The position numbers and the translations under genes are program-made. A stretch of DNA of 64,000 nt from an uncultured Ruminococcus sp. (GTDB lineage: Bacteria; Bacillota; Clostridia; Oscillospirales; Acutalibacteraceae): contig UQCF01000002.1 in assembly GCA_900539465.1 (NCBI GenBank), forward strand, positions 124,001 through 188,000, in the 5' to 3' direction. The notes below the pieces were generated by a model. The model was given only the letters and a program-made list of their open reading frames with translations. It was not told the origin of the DNA and made no database searches. Of the stretch, positions 41,629 through 50,579 are shown in pieces (position 1 is the stretch's first letter; each line of letters starts with the position of its first letter).

Positions 41629-42666
41629 ATGCCAAAAACAATGATAGCTATGAGCGGAGGAGTGGACAGCTCTGCGGCGGCACGGCTTATAAAAGATATG
41701 GGTCACGACATCTGCGGAGCCATAATGACTCTTTACGGCGATAATTCAAAAGATATAAAAGATGCCGAAGCCGTTGCACAAAGGCTCGGTATGCCATTTT
41801 ATGTCTTTGACTTTCATAATGAGTTTAAAAAATATGTTGTGGATGATTTTGTATCTTCTTATTGTTCCGCGCTCACGCCGAACCCGTGCGTGGTCTGCAA
41901 CAAACATATAAAATTCGGCGCATTTTTAGACAGAGCGCGTGAGCTTGGCTGTGACTTTGTTGCAACGGGTCACTATGCCAAAACAGAGTATGACAAAGAA
42001 CGCGGCAGATACATAATAAAAAAGGCGGACGACCTCAGCAAAGACCAAAGCTATGTGCTTTATTCTCTCACACAAGATCAGCTTAAAAGCGTTATATTGC
42101 CGCTCGGTTCTTACACCAAAGACCGCTCGCGTGAAATTGCCAAAAACAGCGGATTTGAAAATGCAGGCAGAAGCGACAGCCAGGATATTTGCTTTATCCC
42201 AAACGGCGAATATGCCTCTTTTATAAAAGAGCATTGCCCAAATCTTTCATCATACGGCAACTTTGTTACTAAAGACGGCAGCGTTATAGCAAAGCATAAA
42301 GGCATAATAAATTATACCGTCGGTCAGCGCAAGGGGCTTGGTATATCCGCACCTGCACCGTATTATGTTCTTAGCAAGGATTCGGAGAGCGGCGACGTTA
42401 TTCTCGGCAGCAACGACGATTTGTTTTCATGTTATCTCACTGCAAAAAATGTGAATTTTATAAGCATAGAGGCTTTGACGGAGCCTATGCAGGTCAAGGC
42501 GAAAATAAGATACAACCAAAAAGAAGAGGCAGATTCGCTCATAACTCCTCTTGCAAACGGCAGGGTGGAGGTTGAGTTTGCAAAACCGCAAAGAGCGATA
42601 ACTCCCGGGCAGTCGGTGGTTTTTTATGACGGCGATGTTGTTGTCGGCGGCGGTGTAATCGAATAA
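41629..42666 (+). CDS. mnmA: tRNA-specific 2-thiouridylase
   Basis: Makes 2-thiouridine at tRNA position 34 using ATP and persulfide sulfur. The 345-aa protein has the PP-loop AMSGGVDSSAAARLI, the catalytic Cys in NPCVVCNKHIKFG (first) and SQDICFIPNG (second), TGHYAKTE, KDQSYVLYSL and VGQRKGLGI, all diagnostic. ATG 41629 is preceded by CGGGAG. Context next to iscS supports the sulfur source. A terminator follows the stop. Confidence 0.97.
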   Translation: MPKTMIAMSGGVDSSAAARLIKDMGHDICGAIMTLYGDNSKDIKDAEAVAQRLGMPFYVFDFHNEFKKYVVDDFVSSYCSALTPNPCVVCNKHIKFGAFLDRARELGCDFVATGHYAKTEYDKERGRYIIKKADDLSKDQSYVLYSLTQDQLKSVILPLGSYTKDRSREIAKNSGFENAGRSDSQDICFIPNGEYASFIKEHCPNLSSYGNFVTKDGSVIAKHKGIINYTVGQRKGLGISAPAPYYVLSKDSESGDVILGSNDDLFSCYLTAKNVNFISIEALTEPMQVKAKIRYNQKEEADSLITPLANGRVEVEFAKPQRAITPGQSVVFYDGDVVVGGGVIE

Positions 42667-42669
42667 TTT

Positions 42670-42698
42670 ATCGGGCGGCGCGAAGCTGCCCGATTTTC
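42670..42698 (+). terminator. Intrinsic terminator of mnmA
   Basis: ATCGGGCGGC (42670-42679), loop gcgaa, GCTGCCCGAT (42685-42694), then TTTCTT; a 10-bp stem with one G-U pair. Confidence 0.88.
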
Positions 42699-42702
42699 TT
42701 AT

Positions 42703-42731
42703 TTGCAAATTTTTTTAATTGATGATATACT
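42703..42731 (+). promoter_or_regulatory. Sigma-A promoter of the LRR surface protein gene
   Basis: TTGCAA (42703-42708), 17-bp spacer, TATACT (42726-42731), 30 bases before the start codon. Confidence 0.75.
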
Positions 42732-42760
42732 TTTATAAAGAGTTAAACGAGGTGTAGAAA

Positions 42761-44674
42761 ATGAAAAAAACGCTTTCTGCTTTTATATGTATCGTTATTT
42801 TGATTTTAAGCGTTACGGCGAGCGTGCCGAGTGCTTTTGCCGCGTCATACAGCGGCAAGTGCGGCGATGCGCTCACATGGAGTCTGGACACCTTTAAGGG
42901 TGTGCTCACTGTTGAAGGCAGCGGAAAAATGTATGACTACACCTCCTCCAACCACCCGGAGTGGGACAGATACCAAAATTATATAAAAACCGTTGAGATA
43001 GAGAGCGGAGCGGAAAATATCGGCGCATATGCCTTTTATAACTCCAACGGCTATAAATATAAAAAAATGACTTCACTCTTTTTAGCCGATACGGTTAAAG
43101 AGATAGGCGAGTATGCTTTCAGAGGCAGCCCGTCGCTCAAAACCGTCGGCGGGGGAGAGGGCATAGTCTTAATAGGTGATTATGCTTTCAGAGACTGCGC
43201 GGCTTTGACCGATTTTTCATTCGGCGAAACAACCGAAAACATTGGCAGCGGTGCTTTCAGCCTTTGCTCCTCTCTGCAAAATGTAACTCTTCCCGATTCT
43301 CTTTATAAAATAAGTTCTGCGGCGTTTGAGGGCTGCACAGCGCTTTCCGATATTACAATCCCGGTCGGCGTTACCGAGCTTGGCAGCAGGGTATTTGCAA
43401 ATTGCACCGCTCTTAAAAATATCGTTTATCTTCCTCAAAGTATGAATGTGAGCGGCTACGGCTGCTTTAACGGTGCGGGCGGCAGTGACGGCATGACTTT
43501 GACTGTCGGTGACGGCGTAACGCTCATACCGAGCGGTTTGTGCGCTTATTCTTCCGCACTGAAATCCGTAAAACTCGGCAGCGATGTCAAAAACATAGGT
43601 TCGGATGCGTTCAGAGGAAGCGGCATAACAATATTCAATATTACGGCTTCGGTCAATTCCGTTTCCGCCTCCGCTTTCAGCGGCTGCAATTCCTTGACGG
43701 CGTTTACCGCCGCTGAAAACAATACGGCGTTTTCTGCCGGCTCAAACGGCGAGCTGATGAACAAAGCCGGTAATACGATTATAAGATACCCCGGCGGCAG
43801 AGCGGCAACGTCATATACCGCGGGCGATAATATAACCGCTGTCGGAGAAAGTTCTTTCAGAGAGAGTGCGAAGCTGACGAGCGTCACTTTTACAAAGAAT
43901 CTTATCGGTATGGGCTCATATGCGTTTGCAGATTGCCAAAAGCTTGAAAGTGTTTCTCTTTCGACAGGCATAACGGCGCTGCCGACAGGGGCGTTTCTTG
44001 ATTGCAGATCGCTTTCGAGTATTTCTATCGGTTCGGTTAAGACAATAGGTTCATATGCGTTCAGCGGCTGCAAATCATTTAAAAGGCTGACCACCGGTTC
44101 TATGCTCACAACAATTGGCGACTACGCGTTTTCTCAGTGTGACGGGCTTACGGACGTAACTCTTGGCGCAGGAGTTAAACAGATAGGAAATTTTGCCTTT
44201 TATTATTGCCGCGAGCTTGTGAATGTGAGTGTGCCGTCCACAGTGACAACGATTTATTCATATGCGTTTGCGGACTGCGTTAATCTTATGAATGTCAGCC
44301 TGTCGCAAGGGCTTAAAACAATAGGCAACTATGTTTTTTTGAATTGCTCGGCGCTCTCGTCAATAAAAATACCGCAGAGCGTTACCACAATCGGCACATA
44401 TTCTTTGGGATATAAATACTCGGGCAACCGCTACACCCCCATAAGCGGATTTAAAATATATTGCTACAGCGGCTCGGCCGGCTATACATATGCCGCTGGC
44501 AACTCCTCATTTTCATATGAACTGGTCACGGACAGCACAGACCCGGGCGATGATATTCCGCTGCCGGAGGAGCATGGCACGCTTCAAAAAATTCTCGACT
44601 CAATACTCTCGCTCGATTTTATTAAATTTATCGGAAATCTTTTGGATATTTTGTTCCCTATGCTATACAAATAA
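42761..44674 (+). CDS. Secreted BspA-type leucine-rich-repeat protein
   Basis: A 637-aa secreted protein. The signal peptide KKTLSAFICIVILILSVTAS ends near AFAAS. A short N-terminal domain (GDALTWSLDTFKGVLTVEGS) is typical of BspA proteins of gut Clostridia. From about residue 80 to 590 there are some 18-20 LRR_5 repeats with the pattern IGxYAFxxCxxLxxVxLPxxV. No LPXTG, SLH domain or dockerin is seen; the last 35 residues form a hydrophobic amphipathic helix (LDFIKFIGNLLDILFPM) that might associate with the membrane. Likely an adhesin or matrix-binding protein. A single-gene unit between promoter and terminator. Confidence 0.88.
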   Translation: MKKTLSAFICIVILILSVTASVPSAFAASYSGKCGDALTWSLDTFKGVLTVEGSGKMYDYTSSNHPEWDRYQNYIKTVEIESGAENIGAYAFYNSNGYKYKKMTSLFLADTVKEIGEYAFRGSPSLKTVGGGEGIVLIGDYAFRDCAALTDFSFGETTENIGSGAFSLCSSLQNVTLPDSLYKISSAAFEGCTALSDITIPVGVTELGSRVFANCTALKNIVYLPQSMNVSGYGCFNGAGGSDGMTLTVGDGVTLIPSGLCAYSSALKSVKLGSDVKNIGSDAFRGSGITIFNITASVNSVSASAFSGCNSLTAFTAAENNTAFSAGSNGELMNKAGNTIIRYPGGRAATSYTAGDNITAVGESSFRESAKLTSVTFTKNLIGMGSYAFADCQKLESVSLSTGITALPTGAFLDCRSLSSISIGSVKTIGSYAFSGCKSFKRLTTGSMLTTIGDYAFSQCDGLTDVTLGAGVKQIGNFAFYYCRELVNVSVPSTVTTIYSYAFADCVNLMNVSLSQGLKTIGNYVFLNCSALSSIKIPQSVTTIGTYSLGYKYSGNRYTPISGFKIYCYSGSAGYTYAAGNSSFSYELVTDSTDPGDDIPLPEEHGTLQKILDSILSLDFIKFIGNLLDILFPMLYK

Positions 44675-44721
44675 AAATCAGGATTGCCGCCGAGATTTTT
44701 CGGAGCAATCCTGATTTTTTT
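44673..44721. terminator. Bidirectional terminator between convergent genes
   Basis: AAAAATCAGGATTGC (44673-44687) pairs perfectly with 44704-44718 and runs into eight T residues; shared with the minus-strand SPFH gene. Confidence 0.92.
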
Positions 44722-45644
44722 TATTTCGCCGATTCGCTTATTCCGTTAACCAAACCCGCAATTCCCTGAATTTCTGACGGTATAATAATCTTTGTCGCCT
44801 GACCGTCTGCGGCTTTCTCAAACGCTTCAAGGCTCTTGAGCTTCAAATATGCGTCGCAGGGCTTTGAGTCGTTAATATAAGCAATACCCTCTGCACGCGC
44901 CTTCTGAACGGTTTTGATAGCCTCTGCTTCACCCTCTGCCTCGCGCATTTTAGACTCTTTAACAGCCTCTGCGTGAAGAATGGCGGCCTGCTTGTCAGCC
45001 TCCGCTTCAAGAATTTGCGACTCTTTAAGACCCTCTGCAACAAGAATTTTACTTGCCTTTTCACCCTCTGCTCTGAGGATTGATTCACGGCGCTGACGCT
45101 CCGCTTTCATCTGTTTTTCCATCGCGTCCTGAATTTCGCGAGGGGGCAAAATGTTTTTAAGCTCAACGCGGTTTACTTTAATTCCCCACGGGTCGGTTGC
45201 TTCGTCAAGTATTCCTCTGATTTTTGCATTGATAGTGTCGCGTGAGGTGAGCGTATGGTCAAGCTCAAGCTCGCCGATAATATTACGAAGTGTCGTTGCA
45301 CTGAGGTTTTCTATTGCCGATATGGGACTTTCAACGCCATAGGCGTAAAGCTTCGGGTCTGTTATCTGAAAGAAAACAACCGTGTCTATCTGCATTGTGA
45401 CGTTATCTTTTGTGATAACCGGCTGGGGCGGGAAGTCCACAACCTGCTCTTTGAGCGAAACGATTTTAGCGATTCTTTCAAAAATCGGCACTTTAACATG
45501 AAGTCCTGTTTGCCATGTGGTGCTGTATGCTCCGAGACGTTCGATAACATACGCCTTTGACTGCGGAACAATTTTTACGTTTGCAACCACAAGAATAATG
45601 ATTATGAGTGCAATGATTAAAAGCGCAATGATTAAAGGTGACAT
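44721..45644 (-). CDS. SPFH/Band 7 membrane protein (stomatin/QmcA type)
   Basis: A 307-aa protein with one N-terminal TM helix, then the SPFH domain (NVKIVPQSKAYVIERLG, WQTGLHVKVPIFERIAKIV, LEQVVDFPPQPVITKDN-like stretch) and a long Ala/Glu/Lys coiled coil (about residues 180-250) ending in ESAK. These proteins oligomerise into membrane microdomain scaffolds and often guard or organise proteases. It lies nine bases after an NfeD gene, the classic partner pair. SD AGGAGG before ATG 45644. Confidence 0.93.
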   Translation of the reverse strand: MSPLIIALLIIALIIIILVVANVKIVPQSKAYVIERLGAYSTTWQTGLHVKVPIFERIAKIVSLKEQVVDFPPQPVITKDNVTMQIDTVVFFQITDPKLYAYGVESPISAIENLSATTLRNIIGELELDHTLTSRDTINAKIRGILDEATDPWGIKVNRVELKNILPPREIQDAMEKQMKAERQRRESILRAEGEKASKILVAEGLKESQILEAEADKQAAILHAEAVKESKMREAEGEAEAIKTVQKARAEGIAYINDSKPCDAYLKLKSLEAFEKAADGQATKIIIPSEIQGIAGLVNGISESAK

Positions 45645-45653
45645 AATTTCCTC

Positions 45654-46076
45654 CTATTCTTTCTCAACAATGAGCTTTACTCCGTCAATTTTTTTAACGG
45701 TGACAAACTCATCTTTTTCTATTTGCGTGCTGTTAAGCGAGCGTGCAGTCCAAACAACTCCGTTGATTTTGACCGCGCCACACTCTTCTTCGTTGTTTAT
45801 TTTTTCAACCACCTTGGCGGTTTTACCGATACACCTGTCGGCATTTGTGGGGCTGAATTTCTTTTGCGTAATTTTTTTGATAAAAGGTCTTGTCGCAACA
45901 AGCGTAACAGAGGTCACCGCAACAAAAATCACTATTTGTATCGGCAGAGAAACATCTAACGCGCAGGCAACAAGCGCCGCCGCAGAGCCGAGTGCAAACC
46001 AGATTGTGACAAGCTGTGTGGTTACGGCTTCTATTATCAAAAAAACTATAATTGCCGCCGCCCATGTATAAATCAT
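45654..46076 (-). CDS. NfeD-family membrane protein
   Basis: A 140-aa protein with about three TM helices (IYTWAAAIIVFLIIEAV onwards) and a C-terminal soluble OB-fold of the NfeD type (CIGKTAKVVEKI ... GAVKINGVVWTARS). NfeD proteins act together with SPFH proteins; the SPFH gene follows directly. This is the short form without the ClpP-like protease part. SD AAGGAGG precedes ATG 46076. Confidence 0.9.
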   Translation of the reverse strand: MIYTWAAAIIVFLIIEAVTTQLVTIWFALGSAAALVACALDVSLPIQIVIFVAVTSVTLVATRPFIKKITQKKFSPTNADRCIGKTAKVVEKINNEEECGAVKINGVVWTARSLNSTQIEKDEFVTVKKIDGVKLIVEKE

Positions 46077-46179
46077 TTTATCTCCTCCTTACGGCTTTAT
46101 TCGGCAAGCAATGCGTTTTGTTTAATAAATATTAACTTTAGCTTTAATATATCATTAAATTCATTCTAAGTCAATAAAA

Positions 46180-46205
46180 ATCGGGGCTGATGCGTCAGCC
46201 CCGAT
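46180..46205 (-). terminator. Intrinsic terminator of cysE-cysS
   Basis: ATCGGGGCTGA (46180-46190), TGCG loop, TCAGCCCCGAT (46195-46205), followed on the minus strand by TTTTATT, 14 bases after the cysS stop. Confidence 0.92.
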
Positions 46206-46218
46206 AAAGCTTTTATGC

Positions 46219-47610
46219 TTATACTTTGTGCCACTTTACTCCGCCGGCGGTGTCCTCAAGCACAACGCCCATGTTTTTAAGCTCGTCGCGGATTCTGTCT
46301 GCCTCCGCCCAGTTCTTTTCTTTTCTTGCCTGTGTGCGCTTTTCTATAAGAGCTTCAACCTCACTGTCTATCGACTGCGATTTTCTGTTATACACAATGC
46401 CGAGAACAGAGCAAAGCTCGTCAAAGATTTTTGCGGCGGCTTCGCAGGTCGCCTTGTTTGCCGAGCCGGAAATAACCTTGGTGTTTATATCTCTTACAAG
46501 CTCAAATATTGCGGCAAGCGCGTCTGCGGTGTTGAGGTCGTCGTCCATAGCGGCGATAAACTGCTCTTTGCGGCCGTCAATAAGCTTTATGATTTCTGCG
46601 TCCGCTTCGCCGTCGGCTGCATTTTTGATTGCAAAATCGAGGTTGTCGCGGCAGGTATAAAGCCTTGTGAGCGATGATTTGCACTGCTCGATAATCTCCG
46701 TGCTGTAATTTATGGGGCTTCTGTATTGAGAGGATATGAGAAGATAGCGAATCGGCTCATATCCGTATTCGTTTGCAACATCTCTCACGGTGAAGAAGTT
46801 GTTGAGCGATTTAGACATTTTTACATTGTCAACAGTGATGTAGCCGTTGTGCATCCAATAGTTTGCAAACGGAGCGTCATTGCAGCACTCGCTCTGTGCA
46901 ATCTCGTTTTCGTGGTGGGGGAAGATAAGGTCCTGCCCGCCGCAATGAATGTCTATTGTTTTGCCGAGATAGCGGCGGTTCATCGCAGAGCACTCAATGT
47001 GCCAGCCGGGGCGGCCCTGACCCCAGGGGGATTCCCAATACGGCTCGCCGGGCTTTGCTTTTTTCCAAAGAGCAAAGTCCATAGGCTCTCTTTTGATTTC
47101 ACCGACCATTATTCTTGCACCTGCCTCAAGCTCCTCAAGCGGCTGATGCGAAAGCTTGCCGTAGCCGCTGAATTTTTTGGGGCTGAAATAAACGTCGCCG
47201 TCCGCCTCATAGGCATATCCTTTTTCTATAAGAGTGCTTACGATGTCTATTATTTCATCAATATTTTCTGTTGCCTTGGGGTGAATTGTTGCTTCACGAA
47301 CATTAAGCCCCTTTGCGTCAGTCCAAAATTCTTTTATATATTTTTCCGATATTTCCTTATAGCTGACGCCTTCTTCGTTTGCTCTTTTTATGATTTTATC
47401 GTCAATATCCGTAAAATTCTGAACAAATGTAACGTCATATCCGCGGTATTCGAGGTATCTGCGAAGAATATCAAACACGCACAGGGGGCGCGCGTTGCCG
47501 ATGTGTATATAGTTATATACGGTAGGGCCGCAGGCGTATATTTTTACTTTGCCTTCTTCGAGTGTTTTAAGCTCTTCTTTTTTTCTTGTAAGAGTGTTGA
47601 AAATTTTCAT
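46219..47610 (-). CDS. cysS: Cysteinyl-tRNA synthetase
   Basis: Class I synthetase charging tRNA-Cys (EC 6.1.1.16). The 463-aa protein shows the HIGH motif as YIHIGNARP, zinc ligands including CGPTVYNY, GWHIECSAMNRRY and GGQDLIFPHHENEIAQSE, and the KMSKS loop VKMSKSLNN. The C-terminal anticodon domain ends VVLEDTAGGVKWHKV. It overlaps cysE by four bases and shares its T-box leader, coupling charging capacity to cysteine synthesis. Confidence 0.97.
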   Translation of the reverse strand: MKIFNTLTRKKEELKTLEEGKVKIYACGPTVYNYIHIGNARPLCVFDILRRYLEYRGYDVTFVQNFTDIDDKIIKRANEEGVSYKEISEKYIKEFWTDAKGLNVREATIHPKATENIDEIIDIVSTLIEKGYAYEADGDVYFSPKKFSGYGKLSHQPLEELEAGARIMVGEIKREPMDFALWKKAKPGEPYWESPWGQGRPGWHIECSAMNRRYLGKTIDIHCGGQDLIFPHHENEIAQSECCNDAPFANYWMHNGYITVDNVKMSKSLNNFFTVRDVANEYGYEPIRYLLISSQYRSPINYSTEIIEQCKSSLTRLYTCRDNLDFAIKNAADGEADAEIIKLIDGRKEQFIAAMDDDLNTADALAAIFELVRDINTKVISGSANKATCEAAAKIFDELCSVLGIVYNRKSQSIDSEVEALIEKRTQARKEKNWAEADRIRDELKNMGVVLEDTAGGVKWHKV

Positions 47611-48239
47611 TTTTTCATATCCTCCAGCTGTTTTTTTAATTTATCTATTTGACCCTGAAGCCTGCAAAGCTCCTGCGAAACAGGGTCGGGAATGTGAATT
47701 TGGTCAAGATTGTCTACTCTTTCGCCGTTGCATCTCACAACTCTTGCCGGAACGCCCACGGCGGTGGTGTTGTCGGGTATATTATCAAGCACCACGGCTC
47801 CTGCGGCAATGTTTGTGTTGTTGCCGACCGTTACGGGGCCAAGCACCTTTGCACCTGCGCCGACAAGCACATGGCTGCCGATTGTCGGGTGGCGCTTGCC
47901 TGTGTCCTTGCCGGTGCCGCCGAGCGTTACGCCCTGATAAACCGTAACATCATCGCCGATAACAGTCGTTTCGCCTATGACGGTGCCTGTGCCGTGGTCA
48001 ATAAAAAATCTTCTGCCTATCTCTGCTCCTGGGTGAATTTCTATGCCCGTGTGCTTTGAAGCAGACTGCGATATGGCTCTGGCGATAAATTTCATATTTT
48101 TTTTATAAAACCGGTGAGCAATTCGGTATTTCCTTATCGCTTTATATCCCGGGTACAACAGCAAAACTTCAAGCGAAGAGCGGCAAGCCGGGTCGCGTGC
48201 TTTGAAGCATGCTATGTCTTCTTTCATTTTATCAAACAT
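47607..48239 (-). CDS. cysE: Serine O-acetyltransferase
   Basis: First step of cysteine synthesis, acetylating serine from acetyl-CoA (EC 2.3.1.30). The 210-aa protein has an N-terminal helical part and the left-handed beta-helix hexapeptide repeats with GIEIHPGAEIGRRFFIDHGT (catalytic His), GETTVIGDDVTVYQGVTLGG, GKDTGKRHPTIGSHVLVGAG and GVPARVV. The C-terminal tail (residues about 180-210) includes a short coiled coil. ATG 48239 has GAGGAG eight bases upstream. Transcription passes the T-box leader. Confidence 0.95.
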   Translation of the reverse strand: MFDKMKEDIACFKARDPACRSSLEVLLLYPGYKAIRKYRIAHRFYKKNMKFIARAISQSASKHTGIEIHPGAEIGRRFFIDHGTGTVIGETTVIGDDVTVYQGVTLGGTGKDTGKRHPTIGSHVLVGAGAKVLGPVTVGNNTNIAAGAVVLDNIPDNTTAVGVPARVVRCNGERVDNLDQIHIPDPVSQELCRLQGQIDKLKKQLEDMKK

Positions 48240-48485
48240 TAAGAATTCTCCTCAAAAAAATATCCGCCTTCGTCGCATAAGGCGACGGAGGCGGTCAATC
48301 CGCGGTTCCACTCCGGTTTATAACTCAAAAGCCGATAACGGGGCCGACCGCACAGCGATACTCTGTTCCTGCTGTGTGCTGATGGGTGCATTTCGCCGTC
48401 ATAACACAAGGAGCTTTTCAGCTGCCGCTCCCTCTCTGGTGCGCCTGTTTCGGTTACTTCTCCCACTGGTAACGCATTTACTACT
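48240..48485 (-). ncRNA. Cysteine-specific T-box riboswitch
   Basis: On the minus strand the leader contains AGAGAGGGAGC with a GCTGAAAAGC-type stem I segment, the specifier loop GAAATGCACC with codon TGC (Cys; bases 48390-48388), and the conserved T-box GGAGTGGAACCGCGG (48314-48300). A terminator stem (48264-48276 with 48282-48294) ends in TTTTTTT. Uncharged tRNA-Cys should stabilise the antiterminator and switch on cysE and cysS. A TATAAT at 48497-48492 on the minus strand marks the likely start. Confidence 0.95.
48255..48294 (-). terminator. T-box-controlled terminator
   Basis: A 13-bp stem with one mismatch and a short loop, followed by ATATTTTTTT, directly after the T-box sequence whose 3' side is the alternative partner. 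Confidence 0.88.
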
Positions 48486-48574
48486 GATAATATTATATAC
48501 CAAAACGTTCAGATTTGCATCTGCAAATATATAAATATTAAAGAAAACGTTATGTTTTAATTTGTTTAATTTGC

Positions 48575-48919
48575 TCAGAAATTGCCGCCGTTAAAGCCCC
48601 ATTGCTCGACCTCTTCATATTTTATATATATGCGGTCGGGAGGAATTGACAATGTATCTTCAAAAATATTGCAAATTTCTGCGGAAAGGGCACTTGATTC
48701 ATTCGAATTTATTTTGCCGAGCACCTGAACCTCTATAAACGCAGAGGGCTTTGAGTTGTCGCCCGCAAAATAAATTCTGCAATTATCGTGAAATGAGAGC
48801 ATAAGCCATCTCTCGCTTTTGCCGGAGAGTATGGATATTGCCTTGCCGAGCTTTGTTTTTAATTCTTTCTCTTGCTCCGACGATATGGGGCAAGAAACGT
48901 TTGATGATATATGAGGCAT
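48575..48919 (-). CDS. MIF-like tautomerase family protein
   Basis: A 114-aa homologue of macrophage migration inhibitory factor, the length of the animal protein. The catalytic N-terminal proline (Met-Pro-His-Ile) is present; SGKSERWLMLSFHD, FIEVQVLGKINS, SIPPDRIYIKYEEVEQWGFN align along the whole chain, including the active-site Lys after Gly and the Tyr of YIKY. Human Asn97 is Lys here and the CxxC oxidoreductase motif is missing. Predicted cytosolic trimer with keto-enol tautomerase activity; natural substrate unknown. No secretion signal. It follows the DUF1015 gene by 18 bases on the minus strand. Confidence 0.85.
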   Translation of the reverse strand: MPHISSNVSCPISSEQEKELKTKLGKAISILSGKSERWLMLSFHDNCRIYFAGDNSKPSAFIEVQVLGKINSNESSALSAEICNIFEDTLSIPPDRIYIKYEEVEQWGFNGGNF

Positions 48920-48937
48920 AATGTTGTTCCCTCCGGA

Positions 48938-50185
48938 TTATGAAAGCTTGTGAATAAACAGACCGCTGAGAAGCTTCGGCTCAAACCATGTTGATTTAGG
49001 GGGCATTATTTTGCCTGCGTCGGCTATGTCGGTCAAATCGTCAAGTGTTGTCGGATACATGGAGAAAGCAACCTTCATGTCGGTGTTTACTCTGCGCTCA
49101 AGCTCGCCGAGGCCTCTTATGCCGCCGATAAAGTCAATTCTCTTATCTGTTCTCGGGTCATTGATGCCGAAAATGGGGGAGATAACATTGTTTTGAAGAA
49201 TTGACACATCAAGCTGCGCTACGGGGTCATTCTTGTCAAAGGTGCCGTCTTTTGCAGAGAGCTTATACCATGTGCCGTCAAGGAACATACCGAAAGTATG
49301 CTTCTTTTCGGGGTGATATGCTTTATTGCCGACTTTCTCAACCGTGAATTTCTCGCTCAAAAGATTCATAAACTCTTCTTCGCTGTGACCGTTAAGGTCT
49401 TTGATAACACGGTTATAGTCCATAATCTCGAGTTCGTCTTTGGGGAAGAGCACTGCAAGAAAGTAGTTAAACTCTTCTTCACCCGTGTAGTCGGGGTGCT
49501 TTTCACGTCTTTTAAGGCCGACCTTTACCGCTGAAGCGGCTCTGTGGTGACCGTCTGCAATATAAAGATAATCGGTTGCGGCAATGCCGGCTGAAATTTT
49601 TTCTATTGCGTTTTTATCGTCTATTACCCAAACAGTGTTTTCAACTCCGTCGTCTGTTACAAAGTCATAAACAGGTTTGTGAGAGGTCTTCCACTCCTCA
49701 ACAAGAGAAGAGATGCCGTCATTCTTTTTATATGTTAAAAATATAGGACCCGTGTTCGCGTCGCAGTAATCAACATGGTTTATTCTGTCAGCCTCTTTGT
49801 CGGCTCTTGTGAGCTCATGCTTTTTAATGATGTTGTTTATATAATCGTCAATTGCGGTGCAGCCCACAAGACCTGTCTGACTGCGTCCGTTCATTATTTG
49901 GCGGTAGATATAGAAACAAGGTGCTTCATCTTCTTTGCAAACTCCGTCGCTGACGAGCTTTTGAAGATTTTCTTTAGCCTTGAGATAAATCTCTTTTGTA
50001 TAAATGTTTTCGGGAATGGGGTCGAAATCTATTTCTGCTTTGTCAACGTGTAAAAAAGAGTAAGGCTTGCCCTTGACCATCTCTTTTGCTTCCGCACTGC
50101 TCATTACGTCGTATGGGAGGGCTGCCACCTCCTGTGCCTTATCCGGCAGGGGACGTATTGCTTTGAACGGTCTGAATATTGCCAT
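48938..50185 (-). CDS. DUF1015 family protein
   Basis: A 415-aa cytosolic protein with family signatures FRPFKAIRPLPDKAQEVAALPYDVMSSAEA (first 30 residues; strong N-terminal match), RADKEADRIN, YIADGHHRAASAVKVGL (near residue 215), FLAVLFPKDELEIMDYNRVI and DPVAQLDVSILQNNV. The GHHR stretch recalls ParB/sulfiredoxin-like nucleotide-binding proteins. The molecular role is not settled; in Clostridia such genes often lie beside serine-biosynthesis genes, and here cysE (a serine user) is two genes away. It heads the unit containing the MIF-like gene. Confidence 0.85.
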   Translation of the reverse strand: MAIFRPFKAIRPLPDKAQEVAALPYDVMSSAEAKEMVKGKPYSFLHVDKAEIDFDPIPENIYTKEIYLKAKENLQKLVSDGVCKEDEAPCFYIYRQIMNGRSQTGLVGCTAIDDYINNIIKKHELTRADKEADRINHVDYCDANTGPIFLTYKKNDGISSLVEEWKTSHKPVYDFVTDDGVENTVWVIDDKNAIEKISAGIAATDYLYIADGHHRAASAVKVGLKRREKHPDYTGEEEFNYFLAVLFPKDELEIMDYNRVIKDLNGHSEEEFMNLLSEKFTVEKVGNKAYHPEKKHTFGMFLDGTWYKLSAKDGTFDKNDPVAQLDVSILQNNVISPIFGINDPRTDKRIDFIGGIRGLGELERRVNTDMKVAFSMYPTTLDDLTDIADAGKIMPPKSTWFEPKLLSGLFIHKLS

Positions 50186-50267
50186 TTAAAAAACTCCTTT
50201 TAAAAATATGATAACATTTTACATCATACCCTAAATAATGTCAATCAATGTTGCCAAAATAATAATG

Positions 50268-50308
50268 CACCGGGCGCAAAAATTTCGCTTTACCCGGTGC
50301 ATATTTTA
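50268..50308 (-). terminator. Probable terminator of the XRE gene
   Basis: TGCACCGGG (50268-50276) pairs with CCCGGTGCA (50294-50302); on the minus strand the stem is followed by TTATTATTTT. It lies 13-20 bases after the stop codon. Confidence 0.7.
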
Positions 50309-50321
50309 ATTTATGTTTTTG

Positions 50322-50579
50322 TTAACTCTCCGTTCTTTCTGTGCCCAGAAGCCAATCGACCGTAACGCCGAGAACTTCAGCCAAAGCTTTGAGCTCATAA
50401 TCGGCAACGCCTCTTATTTGACCCTCAAGCTTTGAAAGCCCCGAAGCGTTAAGCTCAATGCCCTTTATCTGAAGCTGAGCTAACAGGTCTTTCTGTTTCA
50501 TTCCTATTGATTTGCGCCTTTGTTCGACCCTTAGACCGACGATGTTTTTATCGCCGAGATCCTGTTTGCGGGTTCTCAT
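50322..50579 (-). CDS. XRE-family transcriptional regulator, 85 aa
   Basis: A single-domain helix-turn-helix protein: GLRVEQRRKSIGMKQKDLLA, NASGLSKLEGQ as recognition helix, and LKALAEVLGVTVDWLLG. ATG at 50579 is chosen because GGGAGGA lies eight bases upstream; the frame runs back to 50690 but that part has no ribosome-binding site. Its target is unknown; the divergent gene 350 bp away is pncB. A small stem with CACCGGGTAAA arms is visible between this gene and the DUF1015 gene (about 50270-50302). Confidence 0.78.
   Translation of the reverse strand: MRTRKQDLGDKNIVGLRVEQRRKSIGMKQKDLLAQLQIKGIELNASGLSKLEGQIRGVADYELKALAEVLGVTVDWLLGTERTES

Noticed and set aside
46726..47652. Plus-strand open frame of 308 codons opposite cysS
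   Set aside because: It is antisense to a clear cysS with all motifs; its Cys/Phe-rich composition is typical of shadow frames and no ribosome-binding site was seen.
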